DNA of 64,000 bases from Euonymus europaeus (Eukaryota > Streptophyta > Magnoliopsida > Celastrales > Celastraceae). Within the stretch, counting starts at the first letter, position 1. Every line of letters begins with the position of its first letter. Both the position numbers and the translations under genes were made by a program. The notes under the pieces are model-generated. The model saw only the letters and a program-made list of their open reading frames with translations. It ran no database searches and was not told where the DNA came from. Below, in pieces: positions 1-9,907 of the stretch. The stretch is from NCBI GenBank assembly GCA_963580455.1, contig OY756972.1, forward strand, positions 7,765,001 to 7,829,000, read 5' to 3'.

Positions 1-404
1 TAGCTATTTTTCAAAAATTTGCATGATAAATACATATTATCCATTAATTTTTTTTTTTAAAAAAGTTATGATTCTCTGATGCATAAAAAATGATACATGG
101 GTTCCCATTCTAGAGATTTGACATTTAAAAATAGTGTTTTTCTTCAAAAGAGAGAAAGAAGTTGTGGTCATCCTCTTTAAGGCATATTCTACTTTTTATG
201 TGCATCCCATTATGACTCTTTGGTCCTCTTGAAAATCAACCCCTTGTCCATACTTCATGACCTATGGCGAGGCAAGATCCCATCCCCCAATGCCACTTTG
301 GACTTAGAGAGTCCAAAGACCAACACCAAAGACCCTCTTAAAAACTTCAGCTTGACCCTTTTAGATTTAGAAAAACCTGTTCCCAGCTATAGCAACCGGC
401 TCAA
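1..404. other. Non-coding AT-rich DNA at window start
   Basis: No gene is recognisable. The stretch has a T/A homopolymer near 50-65 and short open frames that resemble nothing known. It may be the outer part of the retrotransposon-like block that follows, but no boundary is visible. Confidence 0.5.
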
Positions 405-535
405 AAATTGAACAAAGTCGCCACCAATCGAATTGAAGTGCGATTTGACAATTAAAATAATCCTGCGAACCAGAAATGAAGGTACGAGGGTCGCTTGAGT
501 GTGGAGAAGATGTTAGGCACCCCACGACTCCTATT
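405..535 (+). other. Tat/Ogre-like retrotransposon non-coding block
   Basis: The segment reads AAAGTCGCCACCAAT, then AGGTACGAGGGTCGCTTGAG, then GTTAGGCACCCC. This order of phrases is familiar from LTR or untranslated parts of large Tat/Ogre-type gypsy elements in dicots. The tandem array just downstream fits, because Ogre-type elements often carry tandem repeats in untranslated regions. No LTR end, primer-binding site or coding domain is attached, so assignment is from memory of the phrase only. Confidence 0.35.
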
Positions 536-631
536 TAAAACAGTTACTGAATTTTTAAATAATTGGCTATTTTCTGAAAACTTGTTATTTACAAGATTGG
601 ATCTTTTAGAATGACTAATGATTTGATATTT

Positions 632-1510
632 AGAACATACCAACTTATGGCATGGAAAGAATTTGATTTTGAGAACAACTTATAGTGTTGTATTTAGAAA
701 TGTACCAACTTTTGGCCTCAAAGAGAATCCGATTTATGAACACCAACTTATGGTGTTGTGTTTAAATGCAATTATCGAATTGGGATGAGGAGGTCAAATT
801 GGGAATTCCAACTTATGGAACCGGAATGAATGCATTGGGTTTGAAAAGGATTTGGAAATACCAATTTATGATATGTAAACACCAACTTATGGTGTTTATT
901 TTAGGAAAATGGAGGGAGAATACCAACTTATGATATTTTATTTTAAAAGTATGTCAACTTATGGCATTAAAAAGAATCGAATTTGTAAGCACCAACTTAT
1001 GGTGTTTATTTTAAGACGATGGAGGGAGAATACCAACTTATGGTATTTTATTTTAAAAGTATGCCAACTTATGTCATTAAAAAGAATTGAATTTGTCAAC
1101 ACCAACTTATGGTGTTTATTTTAAGAAGATGGAGGGAGAATATCAACTTATGATATTTTATTTTAAAAGTATGCCAACTTATGACATTAAAAAGAATCGA
1201 ATTTGTAAGCACCAACTTATGAAGTTTATTTTAAGAAGATGGAGGGAGAATACCAACTTATGGTATTTTATTTTAAAAGTATGTCAACTTATGACATTAA
1301 AAAGAATTGAATTTGTAAACACCAACTTATGATGTTTATTTTAAGGAGATGGAGGGAGAATACCAACTTACGGTATTTTATTTTGAAAGTATGTCAACTT
1401 ATGACATTGAAAAGAATCGAATTTGTAAGAACCGACTTATGGTGTTTATTTTAAAAAGATGGAGGGAGGAATACCAACTTATGATATTTTATTTTAAAAA
1501 AACTATCAAT
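632..1510 (+). repeat. 110-bp tandem array built of three ~37-bp submonomers
   Basis: The phrase ATGGAGGGAGAATA recurs at 909, 1019, 1129, 1239, 1349 and 1459, an exact 110-bp period. Each period holds three related subunits, each starting near CCAACTTATG and followed by TGTTTATTTTAAG, ATTTTATTTTAAA or CATTAAAAAGAAT. From 632 to about 900 the same CCAACTTATG phrase recurs at irregular 35-45 bp steps, which looks like an older array not yet in the 110-bp order. Open frames crossing it only reflect the repeat. Confidence 0.9.
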
Positions 1511-1514
1511 TATG

Positions 1515-2094
1515 GTAGTAAATTATTTTTATTTAGTGAGACGACTTGGATCAATTATTCTCGCGTTGCATCATTTTTAATAAAAATAAAATCTCAAAAA
1601 GTAAATTAAAATTTACGGAACAATAAATTCTTAAATGCCTACATGCTTCTAACAACCAAAAATAACATACATGCATTTTCACTATTTTATTTTCATTATT
1701 TACATGTTACAATGGCTTATGGCCCAAAACATCAAAAGCCAAAATTTTTGAAAAAATAAAAATAAAAAAGCCCTAAAATGGTCTAAACTTCCTAATTAAA
1801 ACAGAAATAATATCCAAGAGGCCCAATACCACATAGAAGTTAAATGAAAGCCTAATAATCCAAACAAAATCAAAAGGCCCAATTAACAACCAAAGCCCTA
1901 AGTTTACATACAACAATCAGCCATGGCCCAACTAGTCAAACTAACCAGCCCAATAATACCACAGACCAAGCCCTTTTACCCAGAGCCCAACGTGCCGGCC
2001 TAATACCCTACAAAACAAAAACAATCAGCCCATTTCCTTCCTTCTCTTTTTTATACCTAAACATACTGGTACATAATCTCCCTACCGTGCCGCG
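1515..2094. other. Non-coding DNA rich in GGCCCAA phrases
   Basis: No gene. From about 1700 the plus strand is C-skewed, with GCCCAA or GGCCCAAT recurring about ten times. The same phrase on the opposite strand is dense at 6940-7130. Since the MULE at 2104-5806 is a later insertion, these two blocks were once about 1.1 kb apart. Confidence 0.55.
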
Positions 2095-2103
2095 CTACCT
2101 CCT
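2095..2103. repeat. Left 9-bp target-site duplication (CTACCTCCT)
   Basis: Identical to 5807-5815. The pair brackets the MULE that contains the FAR1-like transposase and OTU protease. Confidence 0.7.
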
Positions 2104-2192
2104 CGGACCCATCTAAATGCAGGTACACAATTGCTATATACAGACCTATTGTGATAGCCTATTAGCTGGAGGGAGAGAGATAATAAGTTTGG

Positions 2193-2400
2193 ACCATGCA
2201 ATTGGCAGCAACACAAACTTTAGTAAAAAAATGACTTGATTGGACAACAACGCTTCTCCATGCAATTGGCAGCAACACAAACTTTAATTCAAAAAATTAC
2301 TTGATTAGACAGTGATCAGCTTTTGCCAGTATAGGTCTGTATAATCAAATGTGCGTATAATCAAATGTGCATATAAAACACAGCCTGTATTTAGCAATAG
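2193..2400 (+). repeat. Left subterminal repeat of the MULE
   Basis: Two units of about 64 bp begin CCATGCAATTGGCAGCAACA and are followed by TTGATTRGACARTGATCAGC, TATAGGTCTGT and ACACAGCCTGTATTTAGC. The same block in the same order and orientation is at 5546-5806, so these are direct repeats, not inverted ones. This copy has an extra small duplication of ATAATCAAATGTGC. Confidence 0.85.
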
Positions 2401-2420
2401 CGAGATAACATTCTTTGGAT

Positions 2421-2804
2421 ATTTTTCATCCATTATTGGTTAAATAACTTTTGTCATTTTTCATCAATTATATGCATGTAATCATACCTTTGCTTTTGTT
2501 TCTCCATTATTTGAGTATTTTTCATCCATTATTGGTTACATAACTTTTGTCATTTTTCATCAATTATATGCACGTAATCATAACTTTGCTTTTGTTTCTC
2601 CATTATTTGAGTATTCTTCATCCATTATTGGTTACATAAATTTTGTCATTTTTCATCAATTATATGCACATAATCATAATTTTGCTTTTGTTTCTCCATT
2701 ATTTGAGTATTTTTCATCCATTATTGGTTACATAACTTTTGTCATTTTTCATCAATTATATGCACATAATCATAACTTTGCTTTTGTTCCTCCATTATTT
2801 GTCT
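2421..2804 (+). repeat. Four-copy 96-bp tandem repeat upstream of transposase promoter
   Basis: ATTTTTCATCCATTATTGG (one copy has a C) starts at 2421, 2517, 2613 and 2709, an exact 96-bp period. The copies are very similar, so the array is young compared with the coding part. It ends about 40 bp before the TATA box, so it sits where an upstream enhancer would be. Confidence 0.92.
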
Positions 2805-2845
2805 ACATAACAAAAATAGTACCCAAATGGGGGACTTCCCTTTCT

Positions 2846-2854
2846 CTATAAAAG
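2846..2854 (+). promoter_or_regulatory. TATA box of the MULE transposase gene
   Basis: CTATAAAAG lies about 90 bp before the ATG at 2942, within CCTTTCTCTATAAAAGGG. The spacing is normal for a plant RNA polymerase II core promoter. Confidence 0.6.
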
Positions 2855-2941
2855 GGAGTGAAAATTTACTTTGTTATTCACAAAAATTGTATGAGTTTTT
2901 AAGTTTTTTCTCACATAATCATTATTTGTGATCTCATAATT

Positions 2942-5355
2942 ATGGATGAATATTTTAAGTTATGGGGTGAAGATTTGCATTTGTCAAGCTATTCAATCGA
3001 GGTAAAAATTATATTTTTCAGATGCACATTTGATTATAAGTTTTTGTATAATGTAAGTATTGTAAACTATTTTAGTTATTTAATGTGTAACAGGATGATC
3101 AACAAAGTACGATGAAAGTCGAATCAAACAATGATGAAGTACAAACAGATTATACAGAACAGTTTACAACTGATATGGTATAATAGTAAATTATATATTT
3201 TATTTCGTAATTTGTTAAATTTGAAATAATACTAATATATTTTTTATTAGATATTTCATTTCCGTGAAGATTTAATCAAATGGGCACGAGATGTAGGACG
3301 TGTGATGGGATTTATTATCGTTATTTCCAGTTCAAATGAAGGTCATTTTGAAATTGTTGGTGTTACTTCTACGGAGATGACATTTTTTGCTGCATTTGTA
3401 TTTCTTCAATTTGAGAAAGAAGATAATTTCACATGGGCATTAAGTTGTTTGAAGGCTGCTATGAATGGGTGTTTAGCACCACGGGTGGTGTTGACTGACA
3501 GAGATTTAGCACTGATGAATGCTGTTGATCATGTGTTCCCCGAGTCAACTGCTCTACTGTGCAAATGACATATTGGAAGGAATTTAGCAGTGAATTGTAA
3601 GAAATTATTTGAAGACAAAAATAGCTGGGACAGTTTCAATTCCATGTGGCATTATCTGGAGGACTCTGAAACGGTTGAAGATTATTTCGCAAGGTTGTCA
3701 TCTATCGAACAATTATTTCACAGGTATCTATCAACAAAATTCTCATTTATAATTTTAGCTTATTCATCGTTCAAATGCATTGACTTATCTATGGAACACT
3801 TATTTCTCAGGTATCTAAGAGCAATAAAGTATATCAAATCAGTGTGGTTGGATAAATATAAAGAGAAATTTGTTGCTGCTTGGAGTAATAAATCGATGCA
3901 TTTTGGCAACAGGACTACAAATCAAGCTGAAAGCAAACATGGAAAGTTGAAGAAATATTTACAAAATTCAAGGGGAAATCTTGTGTCCATCTGGTCACAA
4001 GTTCATAGTCTTTTGGACGCACAATCAACTTCTATCAAAGCATCACTCGAAAAAAGTATCAATTTTAAGCAACACGATTTCAGAACTTCAATATTCAACG
4101 AACTATGAGGTTCTGTATCAACTGCTGCATTATATCATATTTTTGCAGAGGTGAAACGTTCTAATAATGTTGGTCATTATCCTAACCTATGTGGTTGTCA
4201 AATTAAATTGACTCATGACTTGCCTTGCGCACATGAGATCTCTATGTTCAAGGTGGAAGGTCGTCCAATTCCCCTATCTTTGATTGATCCATTCTAGAAG
4301 AAGCTGGACTTCAAGCCCCCCACTACATTGGAGGACGATGATATAAATTGCAATATTGAGGTTGAAATGTTCACTGAAAAGTTTAAAAAACAATTGAGAC
4401 CTGGTAAATTTCGATTGTTACAGAAATTACGTGAAATTATCAACCCCTCATCCACTTTACTTGCAGAGCCAAAGGTGAAGAAGCAAAGTCGTGGCAGGTT
4501 CGATTCAAAGAAAAACGTTGAATCAAATGTTGGACGAAATTCTACCGGTACTAAATATGCCGAGGCTAATGATTCTCCAGTATTGAGAAGCCGACACAGT
4601 TGTTCATTGACTTTCAATGTCCCGCAGTTTTCATAAACACGGAGGGTTTCGGTCTATGAGAGAATGTATACTAGTTCAATCGATGACAAATTACATACTG
4701 GTTCTATGAATGAGAGAATTTACAGTATTTCAATCTACATTGACCAGTTTTCGAGTCATATGCATCCATATATTCTATATGTGACTGATGTGATTGGTGA
4801 TGGAAATTGTGGTTTTCGCAGTGTTGCATTGGCATTGCAAATGGAAGAAGGTGAAAATGTATGGACCCGTGTAGGATATGATATGCTAACTGAGTTGAAC
4901 AACAACGCTGATGAATATGCATCCTTGTATGGAGACTGGGAAAGGTTTTCGCTTATAAGACAATCACTGACATTTTTTGAGATATACAGGTCAGCACCGG
5001 TGGTACATTGGATGAATTTGTCAGACATGGGTCACTTGATTGCATCATGCTACAATGTTGTTTGCATTGTATTAAGTCAATCGCAATCCTTAACGTTTCT
5101 TCCTTTGCGGTCTGGCCACCACCACCATCACAACAACGTGTCATATGTATCGGACATGTTAACCAGAACCATTTTGTGGAGATATCATTGGTTCCTAATT
5201 CTCCAATGCCTCCAATCATGCCTCAATGGGGCGCATTCAGGCATCAATGTGCGGCTCAGTGGGCTTTATTTTATGAACAAAATTTTCAAGATTATAGACT
5301 GATACGGAATCCATCAAAAGTATCACAGCCCAATGTGAATTTAGATTCTGATTAG
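2942..5355 (+). pseudogene. FAR1/MULE-type transposase fused to OTU cysteine protease, broken
   Basis: Seen: exon 1 is 2942-3001, exon 2 3094-3177, and exon 3 starts at 3251, all with GT-AG introns; another 87-bp intron fits 3724-3810. Exon 3 encodes the second part of a MULE transposase (TDRDLALMNA at about 3500, then HIGRN and NQAESKHGK), a SWIM zinc finger (CGCQIK and PCAHEI near 4195-4235), and an OTU protease domain (GDGNCGFRS near 4800, catalytic-type NHFVE near 5170). One frame runs from 3251 to about 5110 and is interrupted by TGA at 3566, TGA at 4106, TAG at 4295 and TAA at 4634. A frameshift near 5110-5118 moves the last part to another frame, ending at 5355. Between residues ISSSN and HFEIVG the FAR1 DNA-binding part and the first catalytic aspartate region are missing. 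Families of this kind pair transposase with OTU; function of the OTU in transposition is unknown. Confidence 0.88.
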
Positions 5356-5545
5356 TTTATTTGGTGGTTTAATTTCTTTTATTTAATAAAAACTATTTGG
5401 GATTGCTTTTTATTTAATTTCTTTTATTCTATAATAGATCCCACGTGTGCGGCCATCGTCTCATCTCCAAATATAAGAGGAATCATTATGAGATGAGCGG
5501 TAGATATTGAAAGTAATTTTATTATTATTGTGGGCCCTATGTAGC

Positions 5546-5806
5546 CTTCTCCATGCAATTGGAGGCAATGAAAACTTTAGTTCAAAAAATGACTTGATTG
5601 GTTTTGCCGGCCCTACTTAGCCTTCTCCATGCAATTGGCAGCAACGCAAACTTTAGTCAAAAAATGACTTGCTTGGACAGCAGCGCTTCTCTATGCAATT
5701 GGCAGCACCACAAACTTTAATTCAAAAAATTACTTGATTGGACAGTGATCAGCTTTTGCCGGCATAGGTCTGTGTAAGTAAAACACAGCCTGTATTTAGC
5801 GATAGC
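5546..5806 (+). repeat. Right subterminal repeat of the MULE
   Basis: Three units containing CCATGCAATTGG and AAAAAATGACTTG (5550s, 5610s, 5690s), followed by CAGTGATCAGCTTTTGCC and ACACAGCCTGTATTTAGC. It is the direct-orientation partner of 2193-2400 and runs up to the right end of the element. Confidence 0.85.
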
Positions 5807-5815
5807 CTACCTCCT
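5807..5815. repeat. Right 9-bp target-site duplication (CTACCTCCT)
   Basis: Partner of 2095-2103. Confidence 0.7.
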
Positions 5816-7304
5816 CCTTTCCTCCGTTCCCGTTGCTCAAGTCGATTTCACATGCATTCACAAACAAATACAGGAGAGAAGGAGATCTGAAACCACAAAT
5901 CAAATACAGAGTTTCATTTTAGTAAAGAAAAGGTTGACCTGGCTGGGCTTATGGAAGTGACAATCGGAGGTAAGGAGGGGCTGATTTAGTTTTCGGTAAA
6001 GATGAAGTCTTGTGTAGATGGTGCATCTGTAGGGGAGAGGTGGCCCTGTGGTGAAGTTGAGGGAGGAATTGCGACGAGGTGATGAATGAGGCTCGGGTTA
6101 GTGAAGAAACAGGACTGTAAACAAAGGATTTGAGGATGATGGTCGAAGTGGGTGAAAGGATGGCTCTGTTGTAGGAGGTGGTTTGAGTGAAAAAAGATAG
6201 GGCTGCGGTGAGGTTAAGTTAACTGATAGGGAGGCTTGGTGGATAGTGATAGTGATTTCGGGTGATGTGGGTTCGGTGGTGATGATTTTGGTTTTGGTTG
6301 AAACGTGGGATGGAGAAGGCTTGGGTAAGTGGGTTGGCGGGTGCAGGTTCAGGGATGGCTCGATGATGGTGGGTTCGAAGAGACAGTGGTGGTTTAGAGA
6401 AGGATCGGTCGAAGGGGAATCTGGTGTTCTTAGGTTCTTGAGTGAGTTTTTCTCTGGTGAATTGGGGGGTTCGGGTGAGTAAGGGAGGCAGGGGTAGTGA
6501 AGATTCCGTGTGGAGGTTTCAGGCATGCATTTTTCTGGTCTAATGGAGAGAGGGGAATTTTGATTCTGGAGGTTGCTAAGTGGTGAGGAGGGAAAGAAAA
6601 ATGGGTATGTCGGTGAGGTGGTGGTATCTGGGTATCGGTTGTGATGGAGTCGGATGAGTTGATGGTGGTATTTGGGTGTGCCAAAGGAGATGTTACGTAG
6701 GGAAGGGTTCTCTGTGGAGGTTTTTAGGCGTGAAGAAGAGTGATCATAGGGGGAATCTTCTGCTCCGGAAGCTCGGGTGAATTGGTTCCCCTTTTTATTC
6801 CAGTAACTAGGATGTAAATCAATGCGATTTGAGTTGTGTGCCAAATTATGGCAGAGAGTAATGGTGGGCAGAGAGTAATGGTGGGCAGAGATGGGAGAGT
6901 GTGTAGGTGAGAGGTGTGACAGTGAGTGAATGTGGGGTTTTAACTGGGCCAGACCGGACCAGTTAGTTGGGTTTGGAAATTGGGCCGGATTTTAGGTTTG
7001 GGTTTTGGGCTCCAGTTTGGGTGAGTTTTGGGTCTGAAATTTTCTGGATCGGGCATGTGGATTGGGCCTAAGTAATTAGACATTTGAGGCTTTAATTGTA
7101 TTGGGGATTGGGCCAGTTTATTGGACTCTTCATTTTTTTTCATTTTTCATTTTTTTTCTTTTTTTCTTTCTAAAAATCTTATTTAATTAAAACTTAGTTG
7201 CAATTAAGCAATAAAACTCACTTAACATATTTTGCTAAATGAAATTAGAAATTCAAATTCAAATCAAAATTGTCATTGAGATCCGGACAAAAATATGATA
7301 CTAC
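5816..7304. other. Non-coding, strand-skewed DNA
   Basis: About 5940-6900 is strongly G-rich on the plus strand (GGTGG, GGGTGA, GAAGG phrases) and 6940-7130 is rich in TTGGGC. A 248-codon minus-strand frame at 6098-6844 is a by-product of this skew: it is Ser/Pro/Thr/His-rich, has no recognisable domain and no codon-position signal visible by eye. GGGCAGAGAGTAATGGT is duplicated in tandem at about 6850-6890. No gene is called. Confidence 0.5.
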
Positions 7305-7309
7305 AGTGG

Positions 7310-9345
7310 TTGTTGGCGTTCTTAGTTTGATGATGATGATTTTGAGAATGGAGAATCTCTGTCTCCTCCATCTTGCTCTCAAAACTCTCTGAAGAAGCGT
7401 TATTAAGATGGTGATCCTACTGTAGATCTTTTGGGTGACCCTTCAGAAAAATTTGACTATTATGTTAAATATTCTAAATTTGAAGCAAGTTTCAGTCATT
7501 CAACACCTCCACCCTATCTAATGTTTGAACAAGGAGGATCTTCTTATGATTCTCAATTTCCCTATCTTGATAGTTATACCTCCAAGAGATTCCAGGATAA
7601 AACATTCTCGGAAGGTGTCTGAGTCTACGTCTCTTAACATGGATAGCACTCTAAAATATCCTTTGTCAGCTACTGAGGCAACGTTGAATTGGCAATTTGA
7701 TAATGTTGTTGCCCAAAACAAGCTTCTTCTTCAAATCTCTTATGTGATACAGAAGTTAATGTCAAATGTTGACTGTTATGATGCTATTCTGCTACATTTG
7801 CGAACTCATATAGCAACTTTGCATCATGAGCTTTTACAGCTTGCTCAGACTGGCTCGTTGCACGTGTCTCAACTTTCAGAAAAAGAAAGAGAAAAGAAGT
7901 TTCTTGAGAAATAATTGTCTGATTTGGAGCGTCAAGCAGAAACGAGCCTCTTGAAAGAATCTCATTACTCTAGACCTGGTTTGGCTTTTTATACTTCATC
8001 TCCTCCTTCAAACTGATCCTTACCTTCTTTTCCCTCTAATGAACCAAAACCATATACCACGTCTGCTTACCTTTATCCTTCTCCATGAGTTAAACAACAA
8101 TCTTAGAAACCACCACCCACTAGACCTCGGTCTAGTTCTCCACCACCACCAACTGTCACTTCAGGTACCCTAGTTCCTCCTCCCTTTTCTCCACAACATA
8201 GACCTAGAAAGGCTCCTCTTGTCCCCAGTTCTACTCCTCCATCTTTACATACAATTACTCCAGTGGCTCCTTCTAATGATCTTACCACATTTCTTCATAC
8301 TATAACCACATCAGATAAACTCCCTCCTGCTTCTGTTCTTATGGCCAATGAACCTACCACAGCCACTTCTCATCCTGCTCAATCCTCTACTACAAGAGTC
8401 GAACCAGAGGTTATCCCTCCTATAAAGGATGTTACTGATGAGTTTCCTCCAAAGTTTTATCCAGTGAATATAAATGTTCCACCACCAGTTCATGTTACTA
8501 TGAGTCCTTTCTCAATGGATACTACTCCTCCTTCTCGATGGCGTGAGAAGTTTGATGAATTGTTTGCTTGGTGTGTTGCACAACTCTAATCAGGAGACAC
8601 CTAGGAAGTTGTTATTAACAAAGCCACTAGTCATTTTACAGGACGACTATGTGAACGGTGGGTTATTCAGGGTGAATATAGACAGCTTACAACTCGTCAA
8701 GGTGGCATTGACAATTTTATGCAACTTCTTTATTGGGAATTTACTGGTAGTTATTCCCATCATGTGGACCAAGCTCGTGAAAAATATTTTCAGATGAAAT
8801 GCTGTTCTTTTGAACGTACTGATTTGGAAAAACACTATGACCGTATGTCGCGTAGATACTATTTCCTTAATGGTCTTGATGACAACAGCATGAAGCAGGC
8901 TTTTCTTAACTCCTCACCTGAACCATTAGGTAATGAAGTTACTAAACTGCTGGACATAAAGTTGTCTACTTTGAACTCTGAATCCCTCAATTATGTATGG
9001 AGACATACTTTGCTTGCTCTGGAACGGCTTTGCAATCAGAAGTTGTTCCTGAAACAGATCAAATAGACCCAGATGTTGTTAGGTAATTCTTGAGACAGAT
9101 GAGACCTTTGAATTAAATGTGGCAAGTATTCTTGTACTTGTGGTCTTACGAAACGCCCTTTTAGAAAGCGACGTTGGCGAAGTAAGTCTGGAAAGTATCA
9201 TAAAGGCAATTCTGGTAGTTCTTCTTTCAAAAAGGGCAAATGGCGTTTTTTTGAAGAAATGACCTCCTGGTAGAAAATATACTAAATCCAATAAATGCTA
9301 CATTTGCAAAAAGTCTGGTCATTTTGCTAAACAATGCCCTTAGAA
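7310..9345 (+). pseudogene. Pararetroviral coat-protein region with zinc knuckle, broken
   Basis: An acidic start (FDDDDFENGE at about 7330) is followed by an alpha-helical stretch likely to form a coiled coil (about 7640-7910), a Pro-rich linker (8100-8240) and a capsid-like region (8520-9066, with REKFDELFAW, then RRYYFLNGLDDNSMKQAF). A CCHC zinc knuckle, CYICKKSGHFAKQCP, is at 9296-9340. The reading frame changes several times and in-frame stops occur (for example after 7911, near 8588 and after the knuckle at 9341). In caulimovirids this region packages the genome; here nothing full-length can be made. Confidence 0.75.
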
Positions 9346-9547
9346 GAATAAAAGAGCATCTTTTCTTCAACATATCTATTTTCATTGTCCAGATTATCAG
9401 CCAGACAATGATGATGTTGAATCCTTATTTTCTCTTTGTGATGATCCTCAAGATGCTCAATTAGCCATTGGTGATGAGGATTATGATGATTCAAGTGATA
9501 CAGATCTATTTGAAGATGAGTTTTCAGAAATAGATGACTCTCTTTAT

Positions 9548-9907
9548 ATGCTCTCTCTGTTCCCTACTCAATCTTCTGGATGTAAGTATGTTCAGATGCA
9601 GATAATCCCAGATCATTATGAGAAGCCGGTTCCAATAATTGTGTTCTTTGATACTGAAGCTACTATTTCTATTCTGAATCCCGCTGTTCTTCCTGAATCT
9701 TATTGGGAACCTTACTCACAGACTTTTCTTGCTGCTAATAACAAAAGCTTTGAGATAAATCTTATTAGTAAGCCAGTCTATTTGAGGCTTTTTCCTAACC
9801 TTGTGATCCGACATAGATTCTTGGGCTCTTCTTTTCCCAAGAAAGATTGTCTTCTGGGTATGGACATTCTTGATGAAATCCTTCAAAAAAACCCGTTGAA
9901 AACTTGA
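9548..9907 (+). pseudogene. Pararetroviral aspartic protease, active-site glycine replaced
   Basis: A retropepsin-like domain follows an acidic linker (9410-9545). The active-site triad reads D-T-E (FFDTEATIS, Asp codon at 9650-9652) where the family has D-T-G, so Gly is replaced by Glu at 9656-9658, a G-to-A change. The second fold marker LLGMDIL is near 9853. The open frame stops at 9907, before the reverse transcriptase. Confidence 0.75.

Larger units (their letters stand above)
2104..5806 (+). mobile_element. Mutator-like element carrying FAR1-type transposase plus OTU protease
   Basis: The 3.7-kb unit is flanked by a perfect 9-bp direct repeat, CTACCTCCT, at 2095-2103 and 5807-5815; 9-bp TSDs are the hallmark of MULEs. 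The inner ends show only a short resemblance in inverted orientation (CTAAATGCAGG at the left against CTAAATACAGG on the minus strand at the right). The interior holds a TATA box, a multi-exon transposase pseudogene with SWIM and OTU domains, a 96-bp tandem array and a subterminal repeat family that is in direct orientation at both ends. It cannot be active because the gene is broken. The flanks are C/T-rich, which weakens the TSD slightly. Confidence 0.75.

Noticed and set aside
909..1609. Plus-strand frames reading MEGEYQLMIFYF repeatedly
   Set aside because: They translate the 110-bp tandem array; 110 is not a multiple of three and the frames change each unit.
2942..5355. Domesticated FAR1/FHY3-type host gene
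   Set aside because: It has stops, a frameshift, a missing DNA-binding region and element-type flanks with TSD.
2193..5806. LTR retrotransposon suggested by direct terminal repeats
   Set aside because: The interior encodes a MULE transposase and OTU domain, without primer-binding site, gag or RT, and the TSD is 9 bp, not 5.
6098..6844. 248-codon minus-strand open frame
   Set aside because: Low-complexity Ser/Pro/Thr/His-rich translation of a G-skewed strand, no domain, and overlapping frames are equally open.
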